Shown here piece by piece: positions 26,201 through 37,295 of a DNA stretch of 64,000 nucleotides. How positions within the stretch are numbered: the first letter of the stretch is position 1; every line of letters starts with the position of its first letter. A program made the translations under genes and the position numbers. The notes under the pieces are model-generated. The model was not told the origin of the DNA. It searched no databases and saw nothing but the letters and a program-made list of their open reading frames with translations. The stretch comes from Juglans regia (Eukaryota > Streptophyta > Magnoliopsida > Fagales > Juglandaceae): assembly GCF_001411555.2 (NCBI RefSeq), contig NC_049901.1, positions 39,650,964-39,714,963 of the forward strand, in the 5' to 3' direction.

Positions 26201-29078
26201 ACGTGTTGTGGTTGCTGGAAATAGAGCTAGGGATGCTCTTGTTGCACAAGGACTCAAGTGAGTAACTTCCATATTCAACATTCATTTATTCTTCCATGTC
26301 TGTTTTTTGTTTCAACTGTGGCGTAGTTTGTGCCCCGTAGATCCTAGTTTATGTGAAAAATATTTTATTTGCACAAGACATGCTTTTAATACACACAGGC
26401 CGACCCACTTGAAGAGTTGTGGATAAGGTGCATGTTAACTATACTTAATTTATCTATTTTTTTTTTATGAGTGCTATAGTTTACCTATAGATTGCACATG
26501 TTTATTCTTTCTTTGTATGAGTGACATGATTTACGTTTTTTAAATTAAATCCTTCTATTAGATTCATTGTATAATTTATTCATAGTGAACTTTATTTCAA
26601 TTTTCTTAGAAAAAAAGGTTACGCTTAATTATCATAATACTTGCCCAATATAAAACAAAGTGACATTTTGCTTCCCTGAACTATCATTATTTTTGCAACG
26701 TGGACCCCAAACTACTGAAAGTTGTTATCTGCATGCTTCTTTTAGATTTGACCGTTAAGTTTGTATCACATGTTTATTTTCCGTTCATTTTAATAATCAG
26801 ATCTTAATTGAGGGTGCATGTTCTTTTGGTAGTTTTGACTTATCAATTGCTTCCTGACACAAGTTACTCATAATTCTATTAATCAAGTCTGAATTCTTTC
26901 AACACAATCAATTATACATTTATATACTGTTGCCAACTTGAAGATAATATATTATTGCCTACTGTCTAATATTTCTCTACTACGGCAGACATTCTTCCTA
27001 TAATTGTAACTGTCTCTTTGATTTAGTATTTCTCATAGATTAAATAAACCTTATTGAGAAAAATCTTCTCAAAGGAACTTTTGATCTCGCGATGTGTTTA
27101 TTATGTTTAAGTTATACTTCCATGCTTTCTGATAGTAGAACAATTCGTGTGAACATTACAGGGTTGGTCTCGTTGAAGTACTTCTTGGCCTTCTTGATTG
27201 GAGGGCTGGTGGAAGGAATGGTCTTTGCTCTCAGATGAAGTGGAATGAATCTGAAGCATCTATAGGCAGAGTGCTTGCAATCGAGGTTAGAATATTAATC
27301 CTTCTCTCTATTTCATGAGATTTTTTGGGTTTTGTAATGCTAGTCTAAAGTTTTGAGCGGATATCTTCCAGTCACAAACACACTTAAATGTTTTAGTGTA
27401 TTGTAAGCCGTTATAGTTCTGTGTTACCTCGCCTTTAACGGGGGAAGTTCTTGGGTTGGGACCTTTGGAGGTGAGCCATTTGGAAAGGGTTGGCTATCCC
27501 TCATTGTTCATCTATCAAAAAAAGTTCTGGGTTACCTATCAAAAAAAGTTCATTTATTGGTCCCTACAGTTTTGCTCATTTTTAGATGGGTTCTTAGAGC
27601 ACGTCTTTTTGAAAGAAAAATTGATCCGTATGGTACATATTGAATTTAAGATTGGTCCCTTAGTCCGATGTCTGGTAATCTTAGGACAGAAACTACCGTT
27701 ATGACACTCCCTTACCATGTTAGAACCAATCACATAATGACGTGCCAAAAAAATCGCTTTTAAAAAAGGGTTCCAATCAGCATAAAAAAAACTAAACTTG
27801 AGAAATCAACTAAAGTTTTAAGAATCATGGAAGAATAATTTTTAAAAAAATCATAAAATAGATTTAAGAATATCAACTAAAATTAGAAAGAAAAAAACTT
27901 GGAAATTTAAAAATCCAAAATAAACAGAAAAAAAAAAAACCCTAAAATTCTAAAGTTAGAAATAAGCTTAAAATTACTTGATTTAAAAACTAAGACCAAT
28001 AATTGAATAAAATGAATTAGAAATAATAATTAATAGTAAAAAAATTTAATTTAAAAATACTTAATTAAATTGAAATTAATATGTAATATATTACTGTTAT
28101 GTGCATGTAAACTTGGGTTGCTTCCTTACTAAAGAAAAATATTTGGTTGCATGCCAATTCATTGGTGAGAAATTGTTGCTGCTGCTATGTATTTAACAAA
28201 AAATAAAAAATAAAGAAGAGAAATTGTTGTTGCTCGCTATTCTCATACAGTTTACTTAATACATTCTTCTGAAACATTCTTTGAAACTCATCTATAATGT
28301 GATTTAGTAAACATCGTCTATTTTTTTTAATTGCATTTACTTATGTGTTACTCCTTGGGAACTTCCAACTTGTTCCACACATTAGCTTTCTTATGACGTC
28401 CTAACAAGGAGTAAAAATTGGAGTCAGGTTTTAATTTGCTCTAAACAAGAGAGCTTTAATGTGCCTGTGAAGCTAAATTTCATCCCATTTTTTCAAGTGG
28501 CTTAGCACTACCTGCTTTGTGTTGGTCCAGGTTTTGCATGCATTCGCAACAGAAGGGGCCCATTGTACCAAAGTGCGCGAAATATTGAATGCTTCTGATG
28601 TAAGTCTTAAGGCCCCTTTTCTTTTTCCCACCCTTGATATTTGTTATGCAATTTGTTGCTTTTTGGTATCCTTGAACCATATTCTGCTAGCGGCTAACTT
28701 GTCTGTCTGGATAAAGTGAATTGTCGATTCTGAAATATTCTATGATATAATGAATGATCTTGTACTTTCTCTTGTCAGTATGGTTCCTTCTGATCATTGA
28801 TAATTGGAAAGTTGTCACTCAAATATAATAAATAGGTTGTAACTCAATTCCTGGTTATGCTCCCTATTTTGCAGGTTTGGAGCGCTTATAAAGATCAGAA
28901 ACATGACCTTTTCCTACCTTCGAATGCTCAATCTGCTGCTGCAGGGGTTGCCGGTCTAATTGAAAATTCATCATCCAGACTCACTTATGCCCTTACAGCT
29001 CCACCACAATCTGCCTCTTCAAGACCTGCTTCAATGACGACATCGGACTCAAATGGAAAGCAGGATCACCCTTCATAG
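8290..29078 (+). CDS. GRV2: DnaJ homologue GRV2/KAM2 (RME-8 orthologue), endosomal J-domain protein
   Basis: There are 22 coding exons: 8290-8709, 10447-10680, 10900-10987, 11096-11304, 12527-12628, 12702-12764, 12929-15160, 15557-15919, 16314-16454, 16921-17313, 17420-17911, 19335-19558, 19667-20011, 20301-20595, 23560-24072, 24142-24487, 24567-24910, 24989-25453, 26133-26257, 27162-27285, 28531-28599, 28875-29078. All junctions are GT-AG and the frame stays open for 2,596 residues, close to the ~2,550 of Arabidopsis GRV2. The N-terminus has [24 protein letters not shown]-like segment ([15 protein letters not shown]) lies near residue 1,170. A J domain near 1,530-1,580 has its HPD triad at about 1557-1559, followed by armadillo-like helical repeats. 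In the family it recruits Hsp70 to endosomes and is needed for late-endosome formation, vacuolar sorting and shoot gravitropism. An in-frame upstream ATG at 8233 would add 19 residues; 8290 fits the conserved start better. Confidence 0.95.
10105..10216 (-). mobile_element. 5'-truncated LINE tail in GRV2 intron 1 (antisense)
   Basis: A T run at the left, then TATAAGTAAGAAATTTTATT and a GTATAC-containing 3' end, is a minus-strand copy of the LINE 3' tail seen elsewhere in GRV2. It is bracketed by a 13-bp perfect duplication TTTGATACACTTT (10,092-10,104 and 10,217-10,229). This is a hallmark of target-primed reverse transcription. Confidence 0.8.
10250..10351 (+). mobile_element. LINE 3'-tail fragment in GRV2 intron 1 (sense)
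   Basis: CTTGTATACTTCCTGTGTAC, then TTGTGCC, CTTATTACTT and an A-rich end match the 3' end of the LINE copies at 18,382-19,133 and 18,263-18,329. I could not see a clear target duplication. Confidence 0.6.
11431..11783 (+). mobile_element. MITE family B copy in GRV2 intron 4
   Basis: A ~350-bp AT-rich element has the order TTGTTTGGGAACAC, CAATCTCTCATCTCATCTC, CTTCCAAACAAAACACAAAA, TTCCCAAAACTCAATAAAA, CACTATTCACAAAATTCTCA. The same order recurs at 34,213-34,580 and 50,196-50,432, so it is a dispersed miniature element distinct from family A. Confidence 0.7.
16606..16675 (+). mobile_element. LINE 3'-tail fragment in GRV2 intron 9
   Basis: GTGTACTTGGGCTATGCCTA followed by a T/A-rich stretch and an A run is the same tail as the target-site-flanked copy at 18,263-18,329. 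It is about 70 bp with no obvious target duplication. Confidence 0.6.
18263..18329 (+). mobile_element. Severely truncated LINE insertion in GRV2 intron 11, with target duplication
   Basis: A ~67-bp insert (GCGTACTTGGGCTATGCC through TTACTTATAAAAAAAAAA) is bracketed by a 17-bp direct repeat with one mismatch: GAATATAATATGCACAT at 18,246-18,262 and GAATAGAATATGCACAT at 18,330-18,346. The poly-A end and the duplication show LINE-mediated retroposition. Confidence 0.85.
18382..19133 (+). mobile_element. 5'-truncated L1-type LINE in GRV2 intron 11
   Basis: Broken frames translate to the C-terminal zinc-knuckle region of plant L1-type reverse transcriptases (FSVRSFY; then in other frames HLLLHCE-like and [19 protein letters not shown] strings). 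It ends in the family's GTATACTTTCTGAGTACT tail, a TTTTTAATAAA stretch and a short A run. A 14-bp perfect direct repeat AGAAAGATATGAAT flanks it (18,368-18,381 and 19,134-19,147). Frameshifts and stops make it inactive. Confidence 0.85.
19166..19303 (-). mobile_element. MITE family A copy (reverse) in GRV2 intron 11
   Basis: The family A core (AATAATAATATTAAAAAATA, ATTCTAACAATATTTTATTC, then CATCTCAACTCATCTCATCT) lies just downstream of the LINE and ends 31 bp before the next exon. Confidence 0.7.
20785..22125 (-). mobile_element. 5'-truncated L1-type LINE in GRV2 intron 14 (antisense)
   Basis: Successive minus-strand frames encode the end of a non-LTR reverse transcriptase in the right order. 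They are [12 protein letters not shown]...[20 protein letters not shown] (21,830-22,078), [18 protein letters not shown] (about 21,660-21,721), [13 protein letters not shown] (about 21,440), [18 protein letters not shown] (about 21,190-21,245) and a zinc-knuckle-like [18 protein letters not shown] (about 20,945-21,000). The left end has a T-rich stretch complementary to a poly-A tail. Frameshifts separate the pieces, so it is a dead copy. It accounts for much of this unusually long intron. Confidence 0.85.
22560..23110. repeat. Degraded repeat in GRV2 intron 14
   Basis: The stretch begins TAGGGGTGATCATG, which resembles a hAT-type end, and is rich in AACTGACCAAACTGACCG-like words, as in plant elements with CCGAAC/CCGACC subterminal repeats. 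A matching right end was not found, so this is a tentative relic. Confidence 0.3.
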
Positions 29079-29099
29079 TACAAAAACAGAAGAAAGACT

Positions 29100-30840
29100 T
29101 GAGCATTATATTTTACTCATTGTATAGCACACTGTACAGTTGAATCACCTTCTTTTTTTTGTTTTTGGCTTTTTTTTTTTTTTTTCTTTGCATACTCTCT
29201 CCTGGGGTAGATAATCAGGTGTTGATTGCAATTTTTAAGAGAAAAAGTGAAGGGGCTAAGCTAATCTATTTGTTTTCCCGTGTAAAGAGGAGGTCATATG
29301 CCTTCTGTAAATTGAGTTGGTCAACTGCCCTATTTTCAATATATAGGTGAATTAATCTTTGTGTGAAATCCATTCCATATTTCCTTCGGAGAATTCACGT
29401 TTGATTTTTGTTTTGAGTAATGCTAGAAACTATACTACAATCTCATCATTATTGATAATATTCAATAGCCATTAAATTTTTATGGTTTTTAAGATAGATC
29501 TTAGGGCTACTAGATCTAAGTCATATCACTAGAGTGGGATAATGTTGTTACACACTCCAATACAGACAGCAATACATATATGAATGAGGCCGATAATGAG
29601 CTATAGGCTTTAGTAATGGATTGAACTTAGAATGACACCCCGACCAACCACCAACAGAAACTAAACTTACTTCAATTTTAATTTGGAAACAGTGGTAACC
29701 TTTTCTTTCAGTGGCCTTTGTATATTGCCTGCCCATGACTTTCAATTTCTTTTGAGTTCAGAAGGATTAAAGTAATCATGTTTAGGTGGGCTTAGAGCTT
29801 ATGTTTAATGGACCTCATCTACTACTGTCCTTTCCCATCTAATTACTTAATTCAAAATTCAGATGGGCTCTCATATCCCATCTATATGGGGTAAGCATGT
29901 CTTGACAGGCTCTAGAAGGAGTGCTTCATCCTGATCTTACCGGATTTGGATCTTTTATCTTAAATTTAAGATTTAGAGCGAATGTGAGACAAACACTTGA
30001 AGTAGAGCTTATAGTATTATTTGAACATTTTATGTTACCTAAACAACATTTGACTATTTATAAAATGTTGTACGGCTCACTTCATATATCTATCTCTTTT
30101 CCATTCTGAATTATAGAATTCGTATAAAAACTCTAAATGATTTGAACTACTAACATTTAAGTGAAATCTAGTTGATCAAAAACCCTAAAAGCATTGCTTT
30201 AGACTTACTAAATTTTAACTAAAAAGCTCTTCTTATACTTCATTTATATATTTTTCTTCATTATTTATTTTGACTACCCATACATCTCACTCCCTAACAG
30301 AGGTATTAATTAATTAGGGATTTAAATCTAATTTTGGTAAAAAAAAGAGCATTACTCTTGTTCAATGCGAACTTGATGAGAATTAAACTCAAAACAATAA
30401 TGAAGTTGAAAAACAGAGGCGGGTATGCTCGGCTACAATATTGGCCACAATCTAAATATACTTTATTATCAAATCCATCTTCTTGTCACGGTTATTGCTC
30501 ATATGTCATTTTCCTCAAATTGAAATACCAAAGTTAGTTTTAGACAACCACGTTGGCATATTTTGGAAAGGGTGTCATCAATGATATCTATCTAAATATT
30601 AATGTTGCCACTCAATTCCCGAAGTTGACATCTACTTTTTTTTTTTTTATACAAATTAATGCCTCCGAATTCATAGATAATGAATAGTGTCATTACCCAC
30701 AATAGAAGAAAGAATATCAAGATATATGCTTCCATATGCAAGCTTGCTATTTTGTTGCTTCCAACCTATCTAATTAGAGCGGGCATCTTCAAGCGGCAGG
30801 GTAGCATTACTCATCTAATTAAAGTATGGATATGGAAGAT
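29100..30840. other. GRV2 3'UTR and intergenic DNA
   Basis: The first few hundred bases are the presumed GRV2 3'UTR, with T-rich runs near 29,153-29,185. Beyond that I see no gene, RNA gene or clear transposon. Confidence 0.5.
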
Positions 30841-30841
30841 T

Positions 30842-31453
30842 TCATCTATTATAGTGAAACATTAGCCTATTTCTACCAGGGATGATGCTATTCTTCAGGC
30901 TCTTGAAGTTCCTTATATTGATCGTGCAAGGCCTATTCCAAAACTGGTTTATTGGAGGAAACTGGTTGAAGGGTGGATTAAATTGAATGTAAATGGGTGT
31001 TGTCGTGGCAACCAGGGTAGTTGTGGTGGAGGAGGTGTCATTCGAGATGAGAGGGGTACTTTCAAAGGAGCATTCTCTTCTTCTTTCAGTCATGGTACGA
31101 ATAATAAGGCTGAATTGAGGGTATTAATAGCTGACATATCTTTGTGTAAGAGTTGGGTTTTAATCAGATAATTATTGAGAGCGACTCCAGTTTGATCGTC
31201 TCTTAATTGAGCAGTCGCAAGTGCACGGCTTGGTACTTATGGTACTATTGGGATGAACTTTTGATGTTATTAAGAGACGTGCATTTCACCATTAATTATC
31301 AATTACGCAAAGGAAATAATGCGGCGGATCTCCTCGCTAGAAGGGGCGAGGAAGGTTATAATAACACTTTTTCTAATTTTATTTCTTTGCCACGTAAGTT
31401 GAAAGGCATGCTTCGGTTGGATAAGGTGGGATTGCCTCATGTTAGATTGTAAC
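30842..31453 (+). mobile_element. LINE-derived RNase H fragment (relic)
   Basis: Plus-strand frames encode a plant LINE C-terminal RNase H: KLNVNGCCRGNQG then GGGVIRDERGTFKGAFSSSF and NNKAEL (30,977-31,110), and after a frameshift DVHFTINYQLRKGNNAADLLARRG (about 31,278-31,350) with the conserved N-ADLLA motif. The catalytic first aspartate (usually NVDG) is replaced by asparagine (NVNG). Stops and frameshifts show it is dead. No target duplication or poly-A tail was found. Confidence 0.75.
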
Positions 31454-31958
31454 TTGGTATATTGAGCTTTCCCTGTCTGGGGACTTGGTTTTTTTTTGTT
31501 TAGTTTGGTTATATTGGTTTTATAGTTTATTGTTTCGTTTGTTTTTTCCTTATAATTTTGATTTTTGGGATGTTTTTCTTTAAATATATGTAAATCCCAA
31601 ATGTCCTGCATATTACCACGATTTTTCTCTACTACAAGTGAGAGTTTTTAATAAAATTGGGAGGGGGTCACTTATGGATAGGTGACCTTCGTCTCTTCTT
31701 AAAAAAAAAAATACACCTCTCTTCCCCTAATCCTGATTCCCAAGTTTTTGGAAAAGAAAAGAAAAGAGTATTACAACTTGCAATAGTACTTCCAATTCTT
31801 TCTAATTTTGTACCTGAAATATTACAAGCAAGAGCAATATTATATGTAATTATAATTTTATTTTTAATTTTACGTATAAAACTTATTTTATTGGTTTTTT
31901 AATATAAATTTCAAATTTCAAATTTTATAATTTTCATGATATCGTATGAATAATTGAT

Positions 31959-32619
31959 TAGGGCTGCTAGATACATAAATGGATCTCACATACTGATGCG
32001 GCACACTCAGTGTGCCACGTGTACATTTTTCCTAACCCCTCATTTCCCCATTCAGCCGTGCGCCTCACCTAACTCGGTCTCCCAGCCACAGCAGCGTCGT
32101 CGCCGCCGCTCGCCGACCACTACCAGTGGCTGTTCCTCCTCTCCGGTGACCTCCTAACCAGACCCAGCCCCCCACATTGCAGCCCCTCTCCCTCTCTTCC
32201 TCCCAAAATCGAGCCCTTCACACAGCTTCTCCCTCTCGCCGTTGCCAACGCCGCCGTCGTAGCCCATCTGCACCACCGCACCCAGCCCCTTGACGACATA
32301 AGCTTCTCCCCCAGCCACTGCACCCCGCCCCTCTCTCTCCCTTCTCTCCGAGCAACGTCTCCCTCTCTTGGTAAAGCGCCTCCCTCCCTCCCTTATCAGC
32401 GCTCCATGTCGACGGTGCCGCTTGGGCCGTCGGCATCTTCTGTCCACCATGAGGTGGTCCCTGACCACCATGGCTGGCACGGGGAGATGGCAAGGGGCGG
32501 GAACGGGATGAAGGGGAGAAAGGGAAAAAAAAAATAGGAGAGACATGGCGCACTGGTAGTGTGCCACATCAGTACGTGGGATTCTTTTGTGAAATTATTT
32601 TGTATCTATAGTGTTTTTT
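31959..32619. mobile_element. Mutator-like non-autonomous element with GC-rich interior (candidate Pack-MULE)
   Basis: A perfect 9-bp direct repeat ATAATTGAT flanks the element (31,950-31,958 and 32,620-32,628), the duplication length of Mutator-like elements. Ends are imperfect inverted repeats: the left has CTAGATACA then TACTGATGCGGCACAC, and the right complement has TATAGATACA then TACTGATGTGGCACAC. Between about 32,040 and 32,530 the sequence is strikingly C-rich on the plus strand (CTCCCTCTC, GCCGCCG), unlike its AT-rich flanks. Minus-strand ORFs of 111 and 137 codons are open but not recognisable. Captured host DNA is possible, as Pack-MULEs favour GC-rich sequence. Confidence 0.7.
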
Positions 32620-33331
32620 ATAATTGATACAGGATGAAATACATTTCTTTTAAATTTCTTTTAAATAACGTTAAAATTTTCCTACAAGTTAAGTAGGGAT
32701 GAAGGAAGAGGACGATCGAGGACCACTCCTCGACTCCTAGTCCTAGTTAGTTTGATCATAGGTGGATCCCCACTTATGAGGTAAGTGGCAGTACACGTGT
32801 ACTCTAGCAGCTGCACTTCATTGAAGAAAATTTTTACTAAAATATTATTTAAATTGAGAATTTCTATACATAAAATTGATCGATAGTTTTATTTTTTTTA
32901 ATTTTTTATTTAATAATTAAAAAATAATTATTAGTGAATTGATTTTTAAAAATTTTTAAATATAATAAAAAATGGTTGAAAAAAAATTTAAACAAATTAC
33001 ATTTGCACTTATTGGTACTACGATGCGAAACACCATTCTAAATCCTCCAAAAATATTATTGCCCTAGCTTCTAATTGTCAGGGAGATACGCAGCATGTAT
33101 CATAAACACTGATGTTTTTAATATATTCATATTTTTTGAAATATTTTTTTATTAACCTTTTCAATGAACATAATATAGAATATTACTCTCACAAGATTAA
33201 AAAAAGTCTTCAGCGATCGGAACGGTTTCCAAACTAATTTAATTATGCTAATTATGTGCTTTAGAAAGATAGGAATGCCATTAAAAGGAAATAATTAAAC
33301 GTAACTTTAGCCTTATTAACACCAATAAGAT

Positions 33332-34203
33332 GACACTACTTTTACATATATTTAAGTGGACCAAATCGCTCTCCCTTCTCTCTAAATTTTCATTGTAGAT
33401 CCGGCTATAGGAAGTGTGAGCTTCGGCCCCCTCTCCCTATGTGTAGTGTTCCATTTTGTGTTTTTATGTTTTTTTAGGCTAAATAAGGGAGAATCGCATA
33501 TTTGAAACTTTCCAGCGACCATCGACCAGTATGTGCCTCTCCATGGTGTTGCCCAGCTGTCGATCTTCAAGACCACCGAATATTGCGCCAAACGGAACAG
33601 CGAGTAGCCCCCATGAGCGAGTTGAAGTTCTCGGAGACGTTCAGCGCGTGTTTGTCACGCGCCATCGGGAAGCCCTCTGCCGACTCCACGTGTGGCGCTT
33701 CTAGGGTCTGTGAGTCCAGGACTTCCAAAATTGACCATCGGTTTTCCTCCCAGAGTGGAGCGTGTACTGTACGCACCACAACAACCTCTTGGAGCACTGT
33801 TTTTTCAGTTTTCACAGTGTTTTCTCATTATATTTTATTTCGTATCCTGTCTTTACTTTTTAGAAAAATAAAAATCCAAACAATAGTGCATTCGGACCTT
33901 AGTCCGAATGGAGTGGTCCCCTCTTCGTTTAGGCAGTGCTTATGGTGGGGTTGGTGCACCCTACTCCGCTTAGTCGGGGTATGGGGTTTTATCACCCGGT
34001 TACTGTTAACTCTGTCGTGGACAGAGTTATCCTATCTCTTAGACTTAGATCTTTAGAGGTCTACTATATGGACTATATCATGTTAGTCACGGAAGTGTGC
34101 TGGAAAGCTGTTAACGTTTGTAACTGGCTTACTTTTAGGTCAACTTTGTATGTACTCTTTTAATGAATGGAATTTAGTTTGTTCTTTAAAAAAAAAAAAA
34201 AAA
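33332..34203 (+). mobile_element. Polyadenylated retroposon of unknown family
   Basis: A ~870-bp block of balanced base composition ends in TTTAATGAATGGAATTTAG, TTTGTTC and a run of about 17 A residues. CAATAAGAT occurs just before it (33,323-33,331) and just after the A run (34,204-34,212), a candidate 9-bp target duplication. The 184-codon ORF inside (33,502-34,056, non-ATG start) resembles nothing I recognise. It may be a non-autonomous LINE derivative or a retroposed transcript. Confidence 0.5.
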
Positions 34204-34212
34204 CAATAAGAT

Positions 34213-34580
34213 TAAGGGTACATTTAAGTAATGAGATGTGATAAAAAAAAATTAAAAATTTTCTTTTTTCAATCTTCGCTCGAATACACAATATTTTTCA
34301 ATTTTAAATGTTCAATTTTTTTATCTGACCATTATAATTTTTACAAATTTTAAAACAAAACACAAAAATCAATACAACTTTTTCAAAAACAAAAATAATA
34401 TTCAAAACTTATATTCAAACAATTTTTTAAAATTTATAATACTTTTATTCAATTGTTATCTCTCATTTCTTAAAACTCAATAAAAATATCTTAAGTCAAA
34501 TAATTTCACTACCATTTACAAACAATCTCACTACTATTCACAAAATTATGAGATATTCAAAATATCCAAACAGCCCTAAG
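34213..34580 (+). mobile_element. MITE family B copy
   Basis: It has the same internal order as 11,431-11,783 (TTTTAAAACAAAACACAAAA, TCTTAAAACTCAATAAAAAT, CACTACTATTCACAAAATTA) and ends ATCCAAACAGCCCTA. The right end is inverted relative to its TAAGGGTACATTTAAG start. Confidence 0.7.
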
Positions 34581-34584
34581 AGTT

Positions 34585-36320
34585 AGAACTTCGGACCAAA
34601 ATAAGAAATTTTATAACGTAAAGCTCTATATATAGGACATGATTATTGAACTATTTAGGTTTATAATGGATTCTTATTGATGCAAGTTAATGAAATCATG
34701 TTTAAAACTCTTTTATAAGTTATTTTGAATGCGAAAATTGCATTATATATTTTGGTTTTTTTATTAATACTAAAGTATCCGATTTAAACCTATATATTAT
34801 GAATCGCCCGCCATATTCAATTATGAAATATTGTTGAATTCACTTAATGATCAGTTCTACCCCCATTTTAAATCCGATTCTAAATTGTTGAGGTCTTTAA
34901 GAAGTTTTATTAAAGTAAGAGAAAAGATAATTGCAATCGTGAATTGTGCAACCATCGCGTAATCGCTTTAAAAAGAATGAATAAAATATAAGACTCACAT
35001 GAAAAAAATTAATTTTTTAATAGTAGATCCTACTATTTTTCAAAGCGATTACGCGACGTTTACGCACTTCATAGTTATACGTAGAATTACTCTTAATAAT
35101 TATAGATTAAAGTAATCCAATTCCAATGGTAGGAGTACTTGATGATGCATACCGCAAAGGTCATGCATTTATAATTAATTAATTTGCATGTTAGAATTAG
35201 GGCTAGTTTGAATAGTAGTAAAAATATTCTACTATTATTTATTATTACTATTCATTAGTACAATTTAATATTTTATTATTTTTTTACTATTATTCATAAA
35301 ATATTTGAGATCTCCTTCCTACTAAGATGTAAACTTAAATTTTCAACTAAAAACTTTTTCCGGTATGAATATATTGGTGTGCATGCATGGTAGCAATTAA
35401 AAGCTAACAGTTAGCCTCCGCCAAAGTACTCAGCTCCATCCACCAACATCGCCAGCTAAGCCTACTTTCCCTTTCCCTTGCCTCATGCAATTTATATCAA
35501 TACCGTCGGCGTCAAAACGTGAGGTATATATATCGAATCGTCCAATTATCTAATTATTATTAGAATAAATATAGATAAAAGTTATTATTAGAAGTATCCA
35601 TTTTACATATATAATGTGATATTATGTAGACCACACATATCTCTTAATGAGTGTTGAGAACAATCAAGTGAAAGTAACCATGCAGTGAGTGCAAAGTGTA
35701 CACTGCTATAGTGACTTCTCTATAGTATTACTCTTATTATAAAGGAGAAGTCGCGCTATATCATCTATAAAAAAATTTTATAAAATTAAATTTATTAACT
35801 AGACATGACTTGATATAATACATTATATCTATTTTATAATCTGACCTATGTATTTTATCAAATATTTTAGTTGAGAAAAAAGCTAGTGGCCACCATGTCA
35901 TGAAATATTGAAGGGTATATAGCACATACGTACAAGAAGTAAGAAGCAAGCAGAGAGCATGATGCATTTTGTGGGCATGCATGATGTCGTTCAACAAACT
36001 CTAACCTACCCATGAGCTGCATGCGTTAACCCACAAAGCACGGATCGAGTTTGTGTACGCAAATGTTTTGGCCGGGAGTTTTCTGTATCGATCAATGTGA
36101 TCACATCATGAAAACGAAAGAATGATCGATCGATCAATATTATTCAAATCTTCAATTAATGAGAAGCCAAAATTAGTTGGGGGGGTTTAAATTTTAATTA
36201 TTGCAGTACTACTCACGTCAATTGGGCTGCATGCTCCATGAATTTTGAGCCACATGCTTTTATGGATCACTCCTCAACCGTTGGAATTAATGCCACCATA
36301 ACACGTCCCTTCGTTCAGCT
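34585..36320. other. AT-rich intergenic DNA
   Basis: No coding sequence or structured repeat that I can support. Short TA runs and CATG-rich stretches only. Confidence 0.5.
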
Positions 36321-36322
36321 TA

Positions 36323-36819
36323 GAGCATTAGTATTGGATTGACTATCCTATTCTTTAAATTTTGATTAATATGTAACTTTTTCACCTTTAACTAATCATT
36401 CAAAACTTGAAATCTACATTGGATTAGTCATCACACTTTCTATAATAATAAAATATTATTATTTTTTATTATTTATATTTTTTTATTAATTTTTATTTTA
36501 TTTTCATAATCTTTAATAATCTTCAACAAATCATATTCATTTTTATTTTCACAATCTAACAATCTATAATATAATAATCTCATATATATATAGATAGTAA
36601 AATCTCATATGAATAAAAATATCATATCTATAATATAATAATCTTAAAAAATACTTTTAGACTTACTATAGTTCTTTTCATATTTGAAAAGAAGAATGGA
36701 TTTACTGTAACTTATAGTTTGGATGAAAACAATTTAACTAATTCAATGTGGAGCAAATATAGATGATGTTTGTTAAATTTGAAGATAAAAAAGCATTTGG
36801 CTAATCTAATGCAATGCTC
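36323..36819. mobile_element. Tourist-like (PIF/Harbinger) MITE
   Basis: The left end GAGCATTAGTATTGGATT and the complement of the right end, GAGCATTGCATTAGATTAG, are inverted repeats. The element is flanked by TTA on both sides (36,320-36,322 and 36,820-36,822), the usual PIF/Harbinger target duplication. It is about 497 bp and AT-rich, with no coding capacity. Confidence 0.7.
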
Positions 36820-37188
36820 TTATAACTACTATATATGATGTTCATGTTTTATCACGTCGTCAAATAATTTAAAAGAACAAAAATTATTTATTTGTAATTA
36901 ATTATTTCTTATAAAAATAATTATTTTTTTGTTAAAAATAATTTATTTTTATTGTAAATAATCATTATCGTCGCAAATAATCTGTTACAAATATTCATTT
37001 TTCTTGTAGTGACACCAGATCATGCATGAATGTATGTAGTAGAGATTTCTCTCAATTAAGTTTGAATGTTATTAATTAATTTCTTCAATGAAGTACACTT
37101 GATGTCATGCCAACCACATATTCGATCGATCGATGTGGTTGTATATCGTTTATCATCAATCAAGATCCTTTTATAGGACTCCATCTTA

Positions 37189-37295
37189 CAGTTTAAGGTC
37201 ACTTTTGATCATTATCATAATTAATTTGCATATATTATATATATATATATAGTTTAAGGTCACTTTTGATCATTATCACAATTATTAATTTGCAT
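37189..37295 (+). repeat. Tandem duplication around a (TA)n run
   Basis: AGTTTAAGGTCACTTTTGAT and the following ~25 bases occur at about 37,190 and again at 37,251, separated by a TATATA run. This is a recent ~60-bp duplication. Confidence 0.85.

Noticed and set aside
32154..32567. Minus-strand ORFs of 111 and 137 codons
   Set aside because: Low-complexity Arg/Gly-rich translations of a C-rich stretch within a Mutator-like element; no recognisable protein.
33502..34056. 184-codon plus-strand ORF
   Set aside because: Non-ATG start, no domain, and it lies in a polyadenylated retroposon; treated as chance reading frame.
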